Below, piece by piece: positions 52,128 to 60,607 of a DNA stretch of 64,000 nt. The first letter of the stretch is position 1. The number at the start of each line of letters is the position of its first letter. Location: assembly GCA_004431415.1 (NCBI GenBank), contig QPMI01000420.1:275099-339098 (forward strand). Direction: 5' to 3'. This DNA is from Cyanophora paradoxa. Lineage: Eukaryota; Glaucocystophyceae; Cyanophorales; Cyanophoraceae. Both the position numbers and the translations under genes were made by a program. The notes under the pieces are model-generated. The model was given only the letters and a program-made list of their open reading frames with translations. It made no database searches and was not told the DNA's origin.

Positions 52128-52211
52128 CTCACCTGAACGGCCTCTATAAGCACGCGGCACGCGGCGTTCCCCTCACACTCTCAATCTCTCTCAACGCAAC
52201 CAGCAAGCAAC
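52128..52211 (+). promoter_or_regulatory. Candidate early-type promoter of the 52,212 gene
   Basis: CACCTGAACGGCCTCTATAA precedes GTTCCCCTCACACTCTCAAT and the ATG. The same plan (CACCTGACGCGGGGCCTTAA ... GGTTCCTCACACTTTAACC) occurs at about 52,717-52,783 upstream of the next gene. A TATA-like box followed by a CTCACACT start region differs from the TTTTCT motif of the other genes. Confidence 0.45.
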
Positions 52212-52684
52212 ATGGCCCTTGTTGCCCAGTTCTTCGTCGAGGAATACACCGTGCGCGTGATCGGCGAGCCCATTGACCGCGAGGTGGAAGTTCTCAAGGA
52301 CGGCAAAGTAGACGACTGCAAGGACTGCCCCGGTAAGATCCTCCTCATGAAGCTCTCCGACGATGGCTTCTCCTTCACCCTGGTCTCCTGCGCCAAGACC
52401 CAAACCGGACAGACGGCCTACATCGTGACCTTCTCCGCGGGGCGCCTGAACTGCACGCATGTTCAAGTACCCGAGTGGGCCTCGTTCTGCGCGGCGATCT
52501 CTCCCTCAGGCCGCTCCCTCGCCTACACATTCTTTGAGGGGTATCAGTGCAACATCTGGGTCTTGCGGAGGCAGATGGGCTCCCCCAGATGAAGGTCGAT
52601 CAGCTGCACCAGCAGTGCGGCTACCCCTTTAGCCTTGACGATAGGATGATTTCCTTTGATCTTGATGGCTCTGTATCCCTCTGA
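52212..52684 (+). CDS. Viral hypothetical protein (one late frameshift)
   Basis: MALVAQFFVEEYTVRVIGEP opens a beta-rich protein with LLMKLSDDGFSFTLVSCAK and RSLAYTFFEGYQCNIWVLRR. The first stop (52,590) follows a C5 run. Shifting one base continues MKVDQLHQQCGYPFSLDD to a TGA at 52,682-52,684, which looks like the true end (about 157 residues). It lies downstream of regulatory module copy 4 and a TATA-like promoter, suggesting strong or early expression. No family recognised. Confidence 0.55.
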
Positions 52685-52791
52685 AATTGAACGCGTGTTT
52701 TCTGACTTCGTCTGAAGCTCACCTGACGCGGGGCCTTAAGAGGGGCACGGGGCCTCGGTTCCTCACACTTTAACCGTAAGCCAACGAGAGA

Positions 52792-53162
52792 ATGTGCGCC
52801 CCAAGTACTTCACCTGCTGCCTGACCTTCGGCATCTTCGAGTACGAGGCCATGGAAGAGGATCTGGACGAGAACGGCGAGATCTGCTTCAACTACTGCAG
52901 GCTGCTGCGCAACATCTCGCTGGAGTGCCGCAAGGGCGACTGCTTCCAGCACATCATGCTCAATCCCGCCAAGAACGAGATCACCCTGTACGCCGTCGCC
53001 TGCCCCAGCGCCAGATTTAGACTCTCGAATATTCGCGTAGCCGCGATCGAAGCCCTTCCCTCCCCAGTGAGACGAATTGAACACGTGTTTTACCTGAATC
53101 ACCCGAGCGCTCAGCTGAAGTCAGGTGGGGCGCCCTTTAAATATTTTCTAGCGCTAGGCTGA
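52792..53162 (+). CDS. Viral hypothetical Cys-rich protein (start frameshifted)
   Basis: The natural ATG (52,792) is out of frame with the long frame by one base in a C4 run. The body reads YFTCCLTFGIFEYEAMEEDL, CFNYCRLLRNISLECRKGDC and ITLYAVACPSARFRLSNI. About 120 residues with eight or so Cys. Its promoter mirrors that of the preceding gene, and GAATTGAACACGTGTTTTAC near its end resembles GAAATTGAACGCGTGTTTTC after the preceding gene, so the two units may derive from a tandem duplication with later divergence. Confidence 0.5.
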
Positions 53163-53184
53163 TCGCACACTAAGCTCAGACAAC

Positions 53185-53967
53185 ATGGCCACCGTCCGCA
53201 ACGCCAACGAGATCGACCCCGCCAAGCTCGCCTTCGAGATCGACGCCACCGGCCGCATCAAGGCCAAGTACGACGGCCTGCAGGGCCTCATGATGTACGC
53301 GCCGCCCATGGTCACCATCAACCCCTGCATCAACACAGAGCAAGGCAAGGCGTGGAGCGACGAGAAGAAGGCCTTCGTCATGGAAGAAAACGGCGGATTC
53401 TACACGCTGGACCTCACCGATCTCAGCGCCGTCGACGGCCAGACGAACCCCGCCGCGGACGAGTTCCTCAAGCTGCTCGAGGCCCTGGACGCGAAATTCT
53501 GCGAGTTCGTGCAGCAGAACCAGGCCAAGCTCAAGGTCTCGCCCGGCCGCTCCCTCTCCAAGGACCAGATCTCGGTGCTGCAGACCCCCAGCGTGCGCAT
53601 CAAGGTCGACAAGGAGTCGGGCCAGGCCTTCTACAAGTACCTCAACATGCGCATCCGCACCCAGACGATGGCGGGCAAGCGCAAGACCATCCCCGTCGTC
53701 GACATGTCCAACTACCTCATCACCGAGCGCGCCACCATCGGCACCGGCGACCTGGTGGCCGCCCTCGTCAAAATCGACACCGCCTACGCCATCCCCGAGG
53801 GCAAGTTCGGCCTCAAGTGGTCCTTCCTCGCCGTGCAGCAGTGCAAGGTCGGCGCCTTTCGCTTCGCCGGGCGCGCCCCCGAGCTGGCCTTCAAGCCCTA
53901 CGACAACGAGGCCGATTTCGAGCCCTACCTAAACCCCGAGTCTATGTACGCAGCCCCCATGCAGTAG
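53185..53967 (+). CDS. Abundant-type viral protein, possibly a single-stranded DNA-binding protein
   Basis: 260 residues, intact, starting MATVRNANEIDPAKLAFEID. It contains GLMMYAPPMVTINPCINTEQ, KAFVMEENGGFYTLDLTDL, FYKYLNMRIRTQTMAGKRKT, IPVVDMSNYLITERATIG and FGLKWSFLAVQQCKVGAFRF. The mixed alpha/beta pattern with a Lys/Arg strand and an acidic C-terminal tail (DNEADFEPYLNPES) resembles OB-fold-like ssDNA-binding proteins of some algal viruses and phages, but I cannot confirm a family. It has a clear promoter (TATTTTCTAGCGC) and codon usage strongly biased to C/G at third positions, suggesting high expression. Function is a guess; the gene itself is firm. Confidence 0.7.
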   Translation: MATVRNANEIDPAKLAFEIDATGRIKAKYDGLQGLMMYAPPMVTINPCINTEQGKAWSDEKKAFVMEENGGFYTLDLTDLSAVDGQTNPAADEFLKLLEALDAKFCEFVQQNQAKLKVSPGRSLSKDQISVLQTPSVRIKVDKESGQAFYKYLNMRIRTQTMAGKRKTIPVVDMSNYLITERATIGTGDLVAALVKIDTAYAIPEGKFGLKWSFLAVQQCKVGAFRFAGRAPELAFKPYDNEADFEPYLNPESMYAAPMQ

Positions 53968-54020
53968 CTCGGACGAATAAATTGTGAATTTTTGGTGCAA
54001 TTGATTACAAGCTTTTACAC

Positions 54021-54824
54021 TCAAAGGCCGTTGAACTTGCCGCCCACCGCCTTGGGCTCCGCCGCCGTCGAGGCCGCCGCCTCCGTCACCTCCTTCATCA
54101 CCTCCGGGTTCGCGTTCGCCGCGTGCACCGCCAGCACCGTCTGCACCAGGGCCATCCCCAGGCGCGCCTCGGGCCCCAGGGTCACGTAGCGCGAGTACTT
54201 AATCACCAGCTCCTCTAAGATCGGCTGCACCTGGTCCATCGAAGAGAGCGTCGCCTGCCCGAGCCCGTCGAGCTTCAGGCCGATCGGATCGTACGCCTTG
54301 TTCAGGTGCTCCAGCGAGTGCATGCCCGCGATCAGAAAGAGGCGCGCCGCCTCCAGCGAACCCCGCGTGCTCAGCTCGCGCTGAATCTCCTCGTACTCTT
54401 CCTTCAGCTCGTCCAGCGGCGTCGCCAGGCTCAGCTTCTTCGTGGACGTAAGCTCGCCCCCGAACGAGCGCCTGTACTGCGCGATCTGCCGCAGAACCTG
54501 CTTCTTCTCGTCCACGTCCACCTGCGCCTCGTCGCGCGGCCTCTCCTGCAGGTCGATCCCCAGCGCCTTCTTCACGCTCTGCTCCTTCTTCTTCGTCATT
54601 TCGATGTGCTCCTGCACGCTGAAGCTCGCCCCCTTGCTCGGCGCCGTCGGCGGCACCGTGGGCCCGTCGCCCGGCAGCGCCGTCTTGTCGGCCTTCGGCG
54701 CCTTCTCGCCCTTTTCCTTGCCCTCCTTCGCGGGGCGGCCCTTCTTCCGGGGCTGCGGGATTCCCACGGGGTTCGGCCCGTCCACGGCCAGCGCCTCGAA
54801 GCCAAGCATCGCCGAGGGGTCCAT
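54021..54824 (-). CDS. DUF5767-like nucleocytovirus protein
   Basis: 267 residues. The N-terminal part has basic KKGRPAKEGKEKGEKAPK and Pro-rich segments, and the middle has a coiled coil (EEYEEIQRELSTRGS). The C-terminal half reads LNKAYDPIGLKLDGLGQ, ILEELVIKYSRYVTLGPEAR and a hydrophobic LGMALVQTVLAVHAANANP. The order of P-x-GLKLDG, then EEL..KY, then PE.RL...L....HAAN matches my recollection of the DUF5767 family found across large eukaryotic DNA viruses, whose exact role is unknown. Promoter-like ATATTTCTAAGG lies 20-30 nt upstream. The preceding gene (54,854-55,183) is transcribed in the same direction. Confidence 0.65.
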   Translation of the reverse strand: MDPSAMLGFEALAVDGPNPVGIPQPRKKGRPAKEGKEKGEKAPKADKTALPGDGPTVPPTAPSKGASFSVQEHIEMTKKKEQSVKKALGIDLQERPRDEAQVDVDEKKQVLRQIAQYRRSFGGELTSTKKLSLATPLDELKEEYEEIQRELSTRGSLEAARLFLIAGMHSLEHLNKAYDPIGLKLDGLGQATLSSMDQVQPILEELVIKYSRYVTLGPEARLGMALVQTVLAVHAANANPEVMKEVTEAAASTAAEPKAVGGKFNGL

Positions 54825-54853
54825 CCTTTACGCCTGCCCCTTAGAAATATTTT

Positions 54854-55183
54854 TCACTCCGAGGTCAGCTCGACGAAGAGCTCGATGTAAAGCCAGAGCT
54901 TTTCGCGCAGCTCGGGCCCGCTGCCGTAGAATAGCGAGCGCACGGCCGAGGCGTACTCCTGCGGCAGCCTCTCGAAAACCGAGTCGTCCTTCGCCTTGAT
55001 CAATTCCGCCTCCGCGTTGATGTGCCTCCTGAACAGAACGATGACCGCCGTGGCCCCTATGCCGCGCAGCGACTGGATCTGCGCCCGCACCCCGGGCTCC
55101 TTGGCCTCCGGCTCCAGCAGGTCGAGGAAGCGGCCCCAGCGCGCCTCGATCTGCTCGCCCAGCGTCGCCTCCGTCGCAGCCAT
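54854..55183 (-). CDS. Viral hypothetical protein
   Basis: 109 residues, largely helical: MAATEATLGEQIEARWGRFL, IQSLRGIGATAVIVLFRRHI, REKLWLYIELFVELTSE. Upstream TAATTTCTGAGGCC is a textbook match to the element's promoter motif and overlaps the stop codon of the next gene upstream. No family recognised. Confidence 0.6.
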   Translation of the reverse strand: MAATEATLGEQIEARWGRFLDLLEPEAKEPGVRAQIQSLRGIGATAVIVLFRRHINAEAELIKAKDDSVFERLPQEYASAVRSLFYGSGPELREKLWLYIELFVELTSE

Positions 55184-55205
55184 GTGCTCGCGTGGGCCTC
55201 AGAAA

Positions 55206-56330
55206 TTACTGACCGAGTCGGAGCGCCTGGGCTGCTTGGTCGAACATCTCCGCCTTCCGGGCGTTCGTTTCCGCAAGCATGGCAATCTGGTTGTTCTCCG
55301 TGTTCCGGACGATGGACTGGAAGGCTGTCTGAATTGCAGTCTGCGATGCAGCGGACATACCTGCCACCGTTCCTTTAGCGCGGAGCTCTAGCATGCGTCC
55401 TTTCTGGAACGGCGTGGCAAGTTGATTGCCCTGCAGCGCAGGGAGCGGGTTGACGACGCGGGGCAGCAGGTTCTGGTCCGCGTAAGGCATGGCCGTCGGC
55501 AGGGCCGGGCCGCGCGTCCCCGGCTGATCGAGGAGCATCGCCCCAAACGGATTGCCCCGGCTGAAGTCCACGTCGTTGCGGCCGTAGGGCTTGTTGACGG
55601 CGCTGCTGATGTTGGCCGTCTGCGCGTTGAACATGGGCGATAGATCGGGGGTGTAGCCCGCGCGCAGCCCCTGGGGGTTCGCCTCCGTCTGCCCGTAGCG
55701 GCCGGCCGGCCCGAGCAGGTTCTCCTTCTCGATCTCTTCCATCGTCTTGATCCAGCCGCGCTCGCGCGCCCACTTCATGACGAGATCATCGTAGTTCATC
55801 GGGAAGAAAACCTTCTGGTACTTGTCGAAGCGCTGAATTTCGATATCCTGCTCGATCATGTTCGTAATTCGCTCCAGCAGCTCGGGGTAATATTCCTCGA
55901 GCATTTTGGCGACGCCCGGCTGCTTCAGGTCGAAGGCCGTCATCGCCCACTGGTCGAAATCGCGAATCATGATTTCCTTCCGCAGGCTGAACGCGTTCTC
56001 CACGTCCTCCTCGTTGATCGTGCGACCGGGGTTCGCGTTCTGCAGCTGCTGTCGGATGCCCATCCGCATCAGCTTCTCCATCGAGGGCGTGTACTTCATC
56101 GCGGGCAGGGTCTTCGTTTCCCCCCCGCTGAGCCCCAGGCCCCGCGCCTTGTCCTCGGGCGTGTAGACGTCTGCCTTCGTTCCATCTACGACGGGCACCT
56201 CGGGCATGATCGTGCCCGGAAGGAACTTGTTCACGATGCCGTCCATGTCGGCCTTCAGGTCGTTCTTCAGCGCCTGGCGCTGCTTCTTAGAGCCCTCCCC
56301 AATGTCCATCATAGAGTGGCCCTTCGTCAT
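55206..56330 (-). CDS. Viral virion-block protein next to the capsid gene
   Basis: 374 residues, intact. Features include SMEKLMRMGIRQQLQNANPG, a well-structured core RDFDQWAMTAFDLKQPGVAK and LEEYYPELLERITNMIEQDI, VFFPMNYDDLVMKWARERGW, and a Gly/Asn/Pro-rich region with repeated AMPYADQN-like and FGAMLLDQPG segments before a helical QTAIQTAFQSIVRNTENNQI tail. It lies directly downstream of the capsid gene on the same strand. Position and size make a minor capsid or scaffold role likely, but it does not look like a single jelly roll. Upstream TAAATTTTCCCAC is a variant of the common motif. Confidence 0.65.
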   Translation of the reverse strand: MTKGHSMMDIGEGSKKQRQALKNDLKADMDGIVNKFLPGTIMPEVPVVDGTKADVYTPEDKARGLGLSGGETKTLPAMKYTPSMEKLMRMGIRQQLQNANPGRTINEEDVENAFSLRKEIMIRDFDQWAMTAFDLKQPGVAKMLEEYYPELLERITNMIEQDIEIQRFDKYQKVFFPMNYDDLVMKWARERGWIKTMEEIEKENLLGPAGRYGQTEANPQGLRAGYTPDLSPMFNAQTANISSAVNKPYGRNDVDFSRGNPFGAMLLDQPGTRGPALPTAMPYADQNLLPRVVNPLPALQGNQLATPFQKGRMLELRAKGTVAGMSAASQTAIQTAFQSIVRNTENNQIAMLAETNARKAEMFDQAAQALRLGQ

Positions 56331-56409
56331 CGTGCCTCGGTTAGGATCCCAGTGGGAAAATTTATTGGTTCACATCGGCCTACCAAGCACACCCTGGCTA
56401 ACAAGCAAT

Positions 56410-57780
56410 CTAATGGAAGCGGCGGTAGGCGCCGCCGTTGGTGAAGGTGATCTCGTTGTAGTAGCGGCAGTAGATGTCGGCCACGGGCTTGTCCGCGCCG
56501 TAGGTCTTGAGCGTGGTGAGCGTGAGCTCGATGGTCTTGAAGGCGCCCATGTCGAGGCCGCCGAACATCTTGGTGTTGTCGGCCACGTCCGTGCCGAAGG
56601 GGAGCGAGTAGATGAACTCCGTCCCGAACTGGCCCACGTTGCGGGGCTGGATGTCGCTGCTGTGCCCGTCGTGGGTCGCGAGGGTCGTGGGGGCCGTGTC
56701 GTTGCCCGACCACGGGTGCGGGTGCAGCGCGTCGGCCACGTCGGCCGCCGCCGTCCCGTCCATCGAGGTCACGCCCCGCAGCAGCTCGAGGTGCTTGCGG
56801 GCGGGGGCGTGCGTGTGCTCCTTGTGCGCGATGGCCGTGCGCAAGAAGTGCGCGTCGTGGTTCGAGCTATCGAGCACCTTGATGTTGTCGCACTTCAGCT
56901 CGATCTTGTCGAGCGGGCGGAAGCGCCAGAAGTGCTCGCCGTTGTCGGTGTGCGGCTTGTCGCGCACCACGATGATCAGCTCGTAGCAGATTCCGGTGAA
57001 GGGCAGGCGGATGGCCTTGCCGGACTCGAACGAGACGTGGTAGTGCTGCACGTACTTGCCGGCCCACGTGAACGAGTTCGGGTGCAGCGCCAGCTCGCGC
57101 GAGTCGATGTGCACGTAGCGCAGGATGAGCTTGGTGTCCAGGCTGACGGTGCTCGTCAGGTTGGTGTTGGTGTGCAGGCCGCCGTCCACGAAGGAGGCCG
57201 TCACCTCCTTCTGCGAGGCGTACGTGATCTGCAGCTTCATGTCGTTTCCGGAGCAGCGGAGCTTGTGGAGCGGCACGGCGAACTTTCGACCGTGGCCCGT
57301 CGCGATGCGAATCGGTATGTACAGCGTGTTCGGGGCCTTGCCCCGGCGGCGCAGCGGCTGGTGCGCCCAGAGGTTGTTCACCATGTCGACGTGCTGGACG
57401 ACGGACTTGTCGTCCTCGAACTCGCCGTAGATGGCGTCGTAATGGCCGTCGTACTCGTGGATCAGCTGCGCGCCCACGAAGATCTTCACCTTCTTGAGCA
57501 GCACGTAGCCGGCCTTCGGGATGTAGAAGTGGTCCGCGTTCGTCAGCGCCGGCAGCGTCACCTTGAGCCAGGAGTCGTTGAACATCGGCGCCGAGTGCGG
57601 GATGACGATGTCGACGGTCTGGCTGAAGCTCACGCCCGACTGCACGGGGCTCACCTCGAGCACCTCGTCCACGAACGGCATCGCCGTGTCGAAGGTCTCG
57701 TGCACGTGCACCGACGCGTCGGAGCTGCGCAGCGAGTGGTGCAGGGCGGTCGAGGGGGTGGAGATGAGCGCGGAAGCCAT
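56410..57780 (-). CDS. MCP: Double-jelly-roll major capsid protein
   Basis: 456 residues, intact. It is beta-rich throughout, with the two-barrel layout of nucleocytovirus capsids. The first barrel includes VSFSQTVDIVIPHSAPMFND, SWLKVTLPAL and VLLKKVKIFVGAQLIHEYDG. It is followed by APNTLYIPIRIATGHGRKFA, VPLHKLRCSGNDMKLQITYA and the connecting TSTVSLDTKLILRYVHID. The second barrel ends with FKTIELTLTTLKTYGADKP and DIYCRYYNEITFTNGGAYRR, the equivalent of the conserved Y-N-x-x-R end of NCLDV capsids. Length is near the 400-500 residues usual for the family. The start is fixed by an AAAATTTTCTCAACG motif 16-27 nt upstream. The lack of frameshifts in 1.4 kb suggests strong constraint. It forms the icosahedral shell. 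Confidence 0.9.
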   Translation of the reverse strand: MASALISTPSTALHHSLRSSDASVHVHETFDTAMPFVDEVLEVSPVQSGVSFSQTVDIVIPHSAPMFNDSWLKVTLPALTNADHFYIPKAGYVLLKKVKIFVGAQLIHEYDGHYDAIYGEFEDDKSVVQHVDMVNNLWAHQPLRRRGKAPNTLYIPIRIATGHGRKFAVPLHKLRCSGNDMKLQITYASQKEVTASFVDGGLHTNTNLTSTVSLDTKLILRYVHIDSRELALHPNSFTWAGKYVQHYHVSFESGKAIRLPFTGICYELIIVVRDKPHTDNGEHFWRFRPLDKIELKCDNIKVLDSSNHDAHFLRTAIAHKEHTHAPARKHLELLRGVTSMDGTAAADVADALHPHPWSGNDTAPTTLATHDGHSSDIQPRNVGQFGTEFIYSLPFGTDVADNTKMFGGLDMGAFKTIELTLTTLKTYGADKPVADIYCRYYNEITFTNGGAYRRFH

Positions 57781-57795
57781 GGTTTAGGGGTGCGT

Positions 57796-57807
57796 TGAGA
57801 AAATTTT
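57796..57807 (-). promoter_or_regulatory. Late-type promoter motif of the capsid gene
   Basis: Minus-strand AAAATTTTCTCA, 16 nt before the capsid ATG. It is one of more than twenty similar (A/T)TTTTCT(A/G/C)A sites in this element. Confidence 0.6.
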
Positions 57808-57819
57808 GTGGATGGGCGC

Positions 57820-58812
57820 CTATGCGTCCACAAACCTCCAAAAATCGATGTCGGGTCCGTCCCCCGAGAAATAATCTCGTAGCAGCTGCGCAGGCACGTT
57901 GGCAATAATCTGCCCGGGCACGCCCTTGGCCGTGTGGTACCGGGAAATCGCAATTTCCGCGAAGCTCCCGAGGGTCTCGTCATTGTTTCCGAAGCGCCTC
58001 TGTATGTCTTTGAGCGCCTTGCTGTAGGCACCCTGGATCTTCGCGCTCTTTTGATCCTCAAACCACCTGCGCCGCTCCTCCGCGTCAGGGTTGCCCGCGA
58101 GAAACGCCGAAATCTGAGCTGCATCGGGGCCGACGTCCCATCGCTGTTTGCGGGCGGGAGGGGGCACGCTGGGGGGCGCACTGGGCCCTGCGGCGGGTGC
58201 CGGCATCACCTCTCCCGTGGGGCCAATGTCCCACCGGCGCCTGCGTGTGCGCTCGGCCGCCTCCTCGAGTGCCCGTTTACGTACCTCAAGCGTCGCCTCT
58301 GCCTCCATCACGTCCGCCTGCAGCCGCTCCGTCTGGATGAACTCCGAAACGGTCGCGAGCTCGCTTTCGGGGGCCGCATCGGCCGCCACGTCGGTGATCA
58401 GCTGTCTGCGCGCCTTGGCGAGGAGAGCCGCCCCTTTTGCGTTACGCAGCGCATCCAGCGACCCCAGCCGCGCCTCCCGGGATTCGTCCGCGTCTAAGCC
58501 CTTCTTCAACTTGCGGTCTTTCGGCTTCGCGGACGATGCGGCGTACGTCGCCGGCGGCGCAGTCGGAACGCCCACGGCAGCCAGCGCCCCCCTCACCGCG
58601 GCCTCTACCGTCGCCATCTCGGCATCGGAAGGACCGGCCGCGGGCGCTCCCACGGATGTGCCCGGGGCGGCCGGAGGGGAAGCTTCGGGCGATGGAGCCG
58701 GGGTTGAAGGGGCACTAGGAGGGGCGGCGGCTGTGGTTCGCCGCCACCGCCCCGCCGCCACCGCCCCCGCCGCCACCGCCCCCGCCGCCACCGCCCCCGC
58801 CGCCACCGCCAC
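57820..58812 (-). CDS. C-terminal part of a poly-Gly-linked viral protein
   Basis: Open frame continuing from the protein at 58,715-59,716 after a frame change inside a (GGC)n tract. It has a Pro/Ala/Ser-rich linker, then KDRKLKKGLDADESREARLG, SEFIQTERLQADVMEAEATL, two RRRWDIGP/KQRWDVGP repeats, and an end with QRRFGNNDETLGSFAEIA and LLRDYFSGDGPDIDFWRFVD. Its own first ATG lies inside the repeat and has no promoter motif, so I read it as one protein of about 630 residues with the upstream frame. No family recognised. Confidence 0.55.
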   Translation of the reverse strand: MAVAAGAVAAGAVAAGAVAAGRWRRTTAAAPPSAPSTPAPSPEASPPAAPGTSVGAPAAGPSDAEMATVEAAVRGALAAVGVPTAPPATYAASSAKPKDRKLKKGLDADESREARLGSLDALRNAKGAALLAKARRQLITDVAADAAPESELATVSEFIQTERLQADVMEAEATLEVRKRALEEAAERTRRRRWDIGPTGEVMPAPAAGPSAPPSVPPPARKQRWDVGPDAAQISAFLAGNPDAEERRRWFEDQKSAKIQGAYSKALKDIQRRFGNNDETLGSFAEIAISRYHTAKGVPGQIIANVPAQLLRDYFSGDGPDIDFWRFVDA

Positions 58813-59716
58813 CGCCCCCGTCGCCTTCTGCGGGCCGTTCGCGCCTACCCGGCAGCGCCTTCTGGATCAGCGCCTCCTTGGCGCCCCTCCGCGCATTCGG
58901 CCTCAGAGCGATGGCCCCGTTTTCATCGATGGCCGCGTTGTCCCTCTTTCTGATCCGCGCCTCCTGCTCCTTGCTCTCGGCGATCGTAACGAGCTTGGTC
59001 ATCGCGGCCGTCAGGCGCCGCATCTCGGCGCGCGTGTCCCTCAGCCGGCCCTCGTCGGGGCCCGGGCCCTCGTCGTCCGATCCGGGTGGCTCGGCCTGGG
59101 TGAACGGCTGCGAGGTGTTCCTATCCGCGTAGCTCTTCTTCTCCTCCGGTAGGTTTTCGCGCGCATAAATGCTCGTCGGTTTGAACTCCTCGCCGTTCAC
59201 GATGTACTTGTAGTAGTAGTACGCGTCATCCAAGTTCATGGGCCCGAGGGTCTCGAGTCGCTTTTTGCGTTTCAAGAACTCTGTGATCTGGTCTTCCTTC
59301 GACTTGCAAAAATCGCGCACGCCTGGGAGCATGGTCAAATTCTTACCGTCCACGTCGCACGCGCCCGCGCCCCGCGCCTTTCGGTTCGTTTGAGTCACGG
59401 CGTCGATGGCAAAGGCGGACTGGCCCATCAGCCAGGAGCGGAAGCCCTCCTCGTACTCCTCGTCCAGCCCGGACTCCATCTCCTTGAATTTGTTGATGTA
59501 GTAGGCGTTGGCGATGGCCTGCGCCTCCACCTCTGCGAGCTTGTCGGTTTTCGCCCTATCCTCGACGCGCATCCCGTCGGAGCGGTGCAGCGCGGTTTTG
59601 GCCATCTGCTGAAAGTGCGCGTACTTGTCGCTCTCAAAGGGCGTGATGTGCGAGTCCCCGCCCCCCGGGACCGCCAGCACGTTGCGCGGCGCGAAACGCG
59701 AGGCGAGCCCCCTCAT
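58715..59716 (-). CDS. N-terminal part of a poly-Gly-linked viral protein
   Basis: Starts at 59,716 with MRGLASRFAPRNVLAVPGGG, preceded by TAAAATTTCAAAG. It contains SDKYAHFQQMAKTALHRSDG, AIANAYYINKFKEMESGLDE, SWLMGQSAFAIDAVTQTNRK and NLDDAYYYYKYIVNGEEFKP, then a charged segment and a run of more than 20 Gly encoded by GGC/GGT repeats (about 58,735-58,815). The Gly tract is expected to vary in length and to cause slippage or assembly error. Probably a virion protein given its place between the capsid and other late genes. Confidence 0.55.
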   Translation of the reverse strand: MRGLASRFAPRNVLAVPGGGDSHITPFESDKYAHFQQMAKTALHRSDGMRVEDRAKTDKLAEVEAQAIANAYYINKFKEMESGLDEEYEEGFRSWLMGQSAFAIDAVTQTNRKARGAGACDVDGKNLTMLPGVRDFCKSKEDQITEFLKRKKRLETLGPMNLDDAYYYYKYIVNGEEFKPTSIYARENLPEEKKSYADRNTSQPFTQAEPPGSDDEGPGPDEGRLRDTRAEMRRLTAAMTKLVTIAESKEQEARIRKRDNAAIDENGAIALRPNARRGAKEALIQKALPGRRERPAEGDGGGGGGGGGGGGGGGGGGGGGGGAVAANHSRRPS

Positions 59717-59991
59717 TTGCTCTTCTTAGGGGCTGGCTTTGAAATTTTATCGGTCTTGGCCTTGTCTTCCTTCCCGTCCTTCTTATCGGCCCCCTTCTTC
59801 CCCTGCTTCGTCGGGCGCATCGCCACGAATATTTCGCCGGGCGAGACGTCCTCGTACAGCGGCTTCGGCCCCTTAGGAAATTCGGGCGGCCCCTTCAGCT
59901 TCTCCTTCGCCTCCTTCACCTCGGCCTTGGTGGGCCGCTCCTGCCCGTTCGTGGGCGCCTTTTTCGCGGGCTTCTTTTGTGCCTCCGGCAT
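59713..59991 (-). CDS. Viral small Lys/Pro-rich protein
   Basis: 92 residues, very basic: MPEAQKKPAKKAPTNGQERP, EVKEAKEKLKGPPEFPKG, then GEIFVAMRPTKQGKKGADKK and a Lys-rich end. It overlaps the next gene start by four bases (ATGA-type overlap). Upstream ATATTTTTCTGGTG matches the promoter motif. Likely a DNA-binding or condensing protein by composition only. Confidence 0.6.
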   Translation of the reverse strand: MPEAQKKPAKKAPTNGQERPTKAEVKEAKEKLKGPPEFPKGPKPLYEDVSPGEIFVAMRPTKQGKKGADKKDGKEDKAKTDKISKPAPKKSK

Positions 59992-59993
59992 GT

Positions 59994-60332
59994 TTACCCA
60001 TCACCAGAAAAATATGGGTTGGCACCCCCGTACGTCTCGGGGAACTGCCTCTCCCACCTGCGCATGGCCGCGTCCCTCTGGTCGTCGAAGCTACGGTAGG
60101 CCGCGGCCCTCTGCCCCATCACGATTTGCCAGAGCCGTGCACGGACCTCGTCCTGCAGTCTGTACACCCAATCGCGAATGTTCTCGACGATATCCGTCGG
60201 CAGCGTGGCCAACCCCGCCTTGATCTCGGGTACATCCGTGGGATCCTCTTCGAGCGTAAGCTTCTGCATGCGAGCGCGCAGCATCTCAATTTGCGTATCG
60301 ATTGGGGCCCAATAAGGGATAGATCGAGACAT
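59994..60332 (-). CDS. Viral hypothetical protein, possible third member of the A/B family
   Basis: 112 residues. LATLPTDIVENIRDWVYRLQ and QIVMGQRAAAYRSFDDQR parallel the LSTLPDHIRMQILEWYAK and LSRLRSAV regions of the two paralogues at 29.8-31.3 kb, though the match is short. It ends NPYFSGDG. Promoter motif TAATTTCTCAGTG is directly upstream. Confidence 0.55.
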   Translation of the reverse strand: MSRSIPYWAPIDTQIEMLRARMQKLTLEEDPTDVPEIKAGLATLPTDIVENIRDWVYRLQDEVRARLWQIVMGQRAAAYRSFDDQRDAAMRRWERQFPETYGGANPYFSGDG

Positions 60333-60344
60333 CGGGGTACGGGG

Positions 60345-60607
60345 TCACTGAGAAATTACACTGGGTCGGAAGAGGAGGTACCCCACCAGGATCCCCGCTA
60401 TAATCCAGAGGGGCGACCAGTCGCGCTCCGCCGGCGCGCCCCCGGCGTCACCATCAGCTGCCCCGCCCCGGGCCTGCGCAGGCCGTGCGTGCGGTGGTCC
60501 GCCCAGTGCGGGCGCGGGAACTGCTCCTGCGGCATGCGCTCGGGGTAGATGCCGTCGAATCGGTTCTGCATTTGGTACATGTCCCTATCGAACAGCAGGG
60601 AGGCCAT
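60345..60607 (-). CDS. Viral single-pass membrane protein (frameshifted)
   Basis: Starts MASLLFDRDMYQMQNRFDGI. A one-base shift in a G/C run near 60,440 leads to RDWSPLWIIAGILVGYLLFR, a C-terminal membrane span, with a stop at 60,345-60,347. Without the shift the protein would end in a short Arg-rich tail with no span. Promoter motif TATTTCTAAG lies at about 60,629-60,637. Confidence 0.55.

Noticed and set aside
56206-57798. 530-codon plus-strand open frame
   Set aside because: Antisense shadow of the capsid gene produced by its strong third-position C/G bias.
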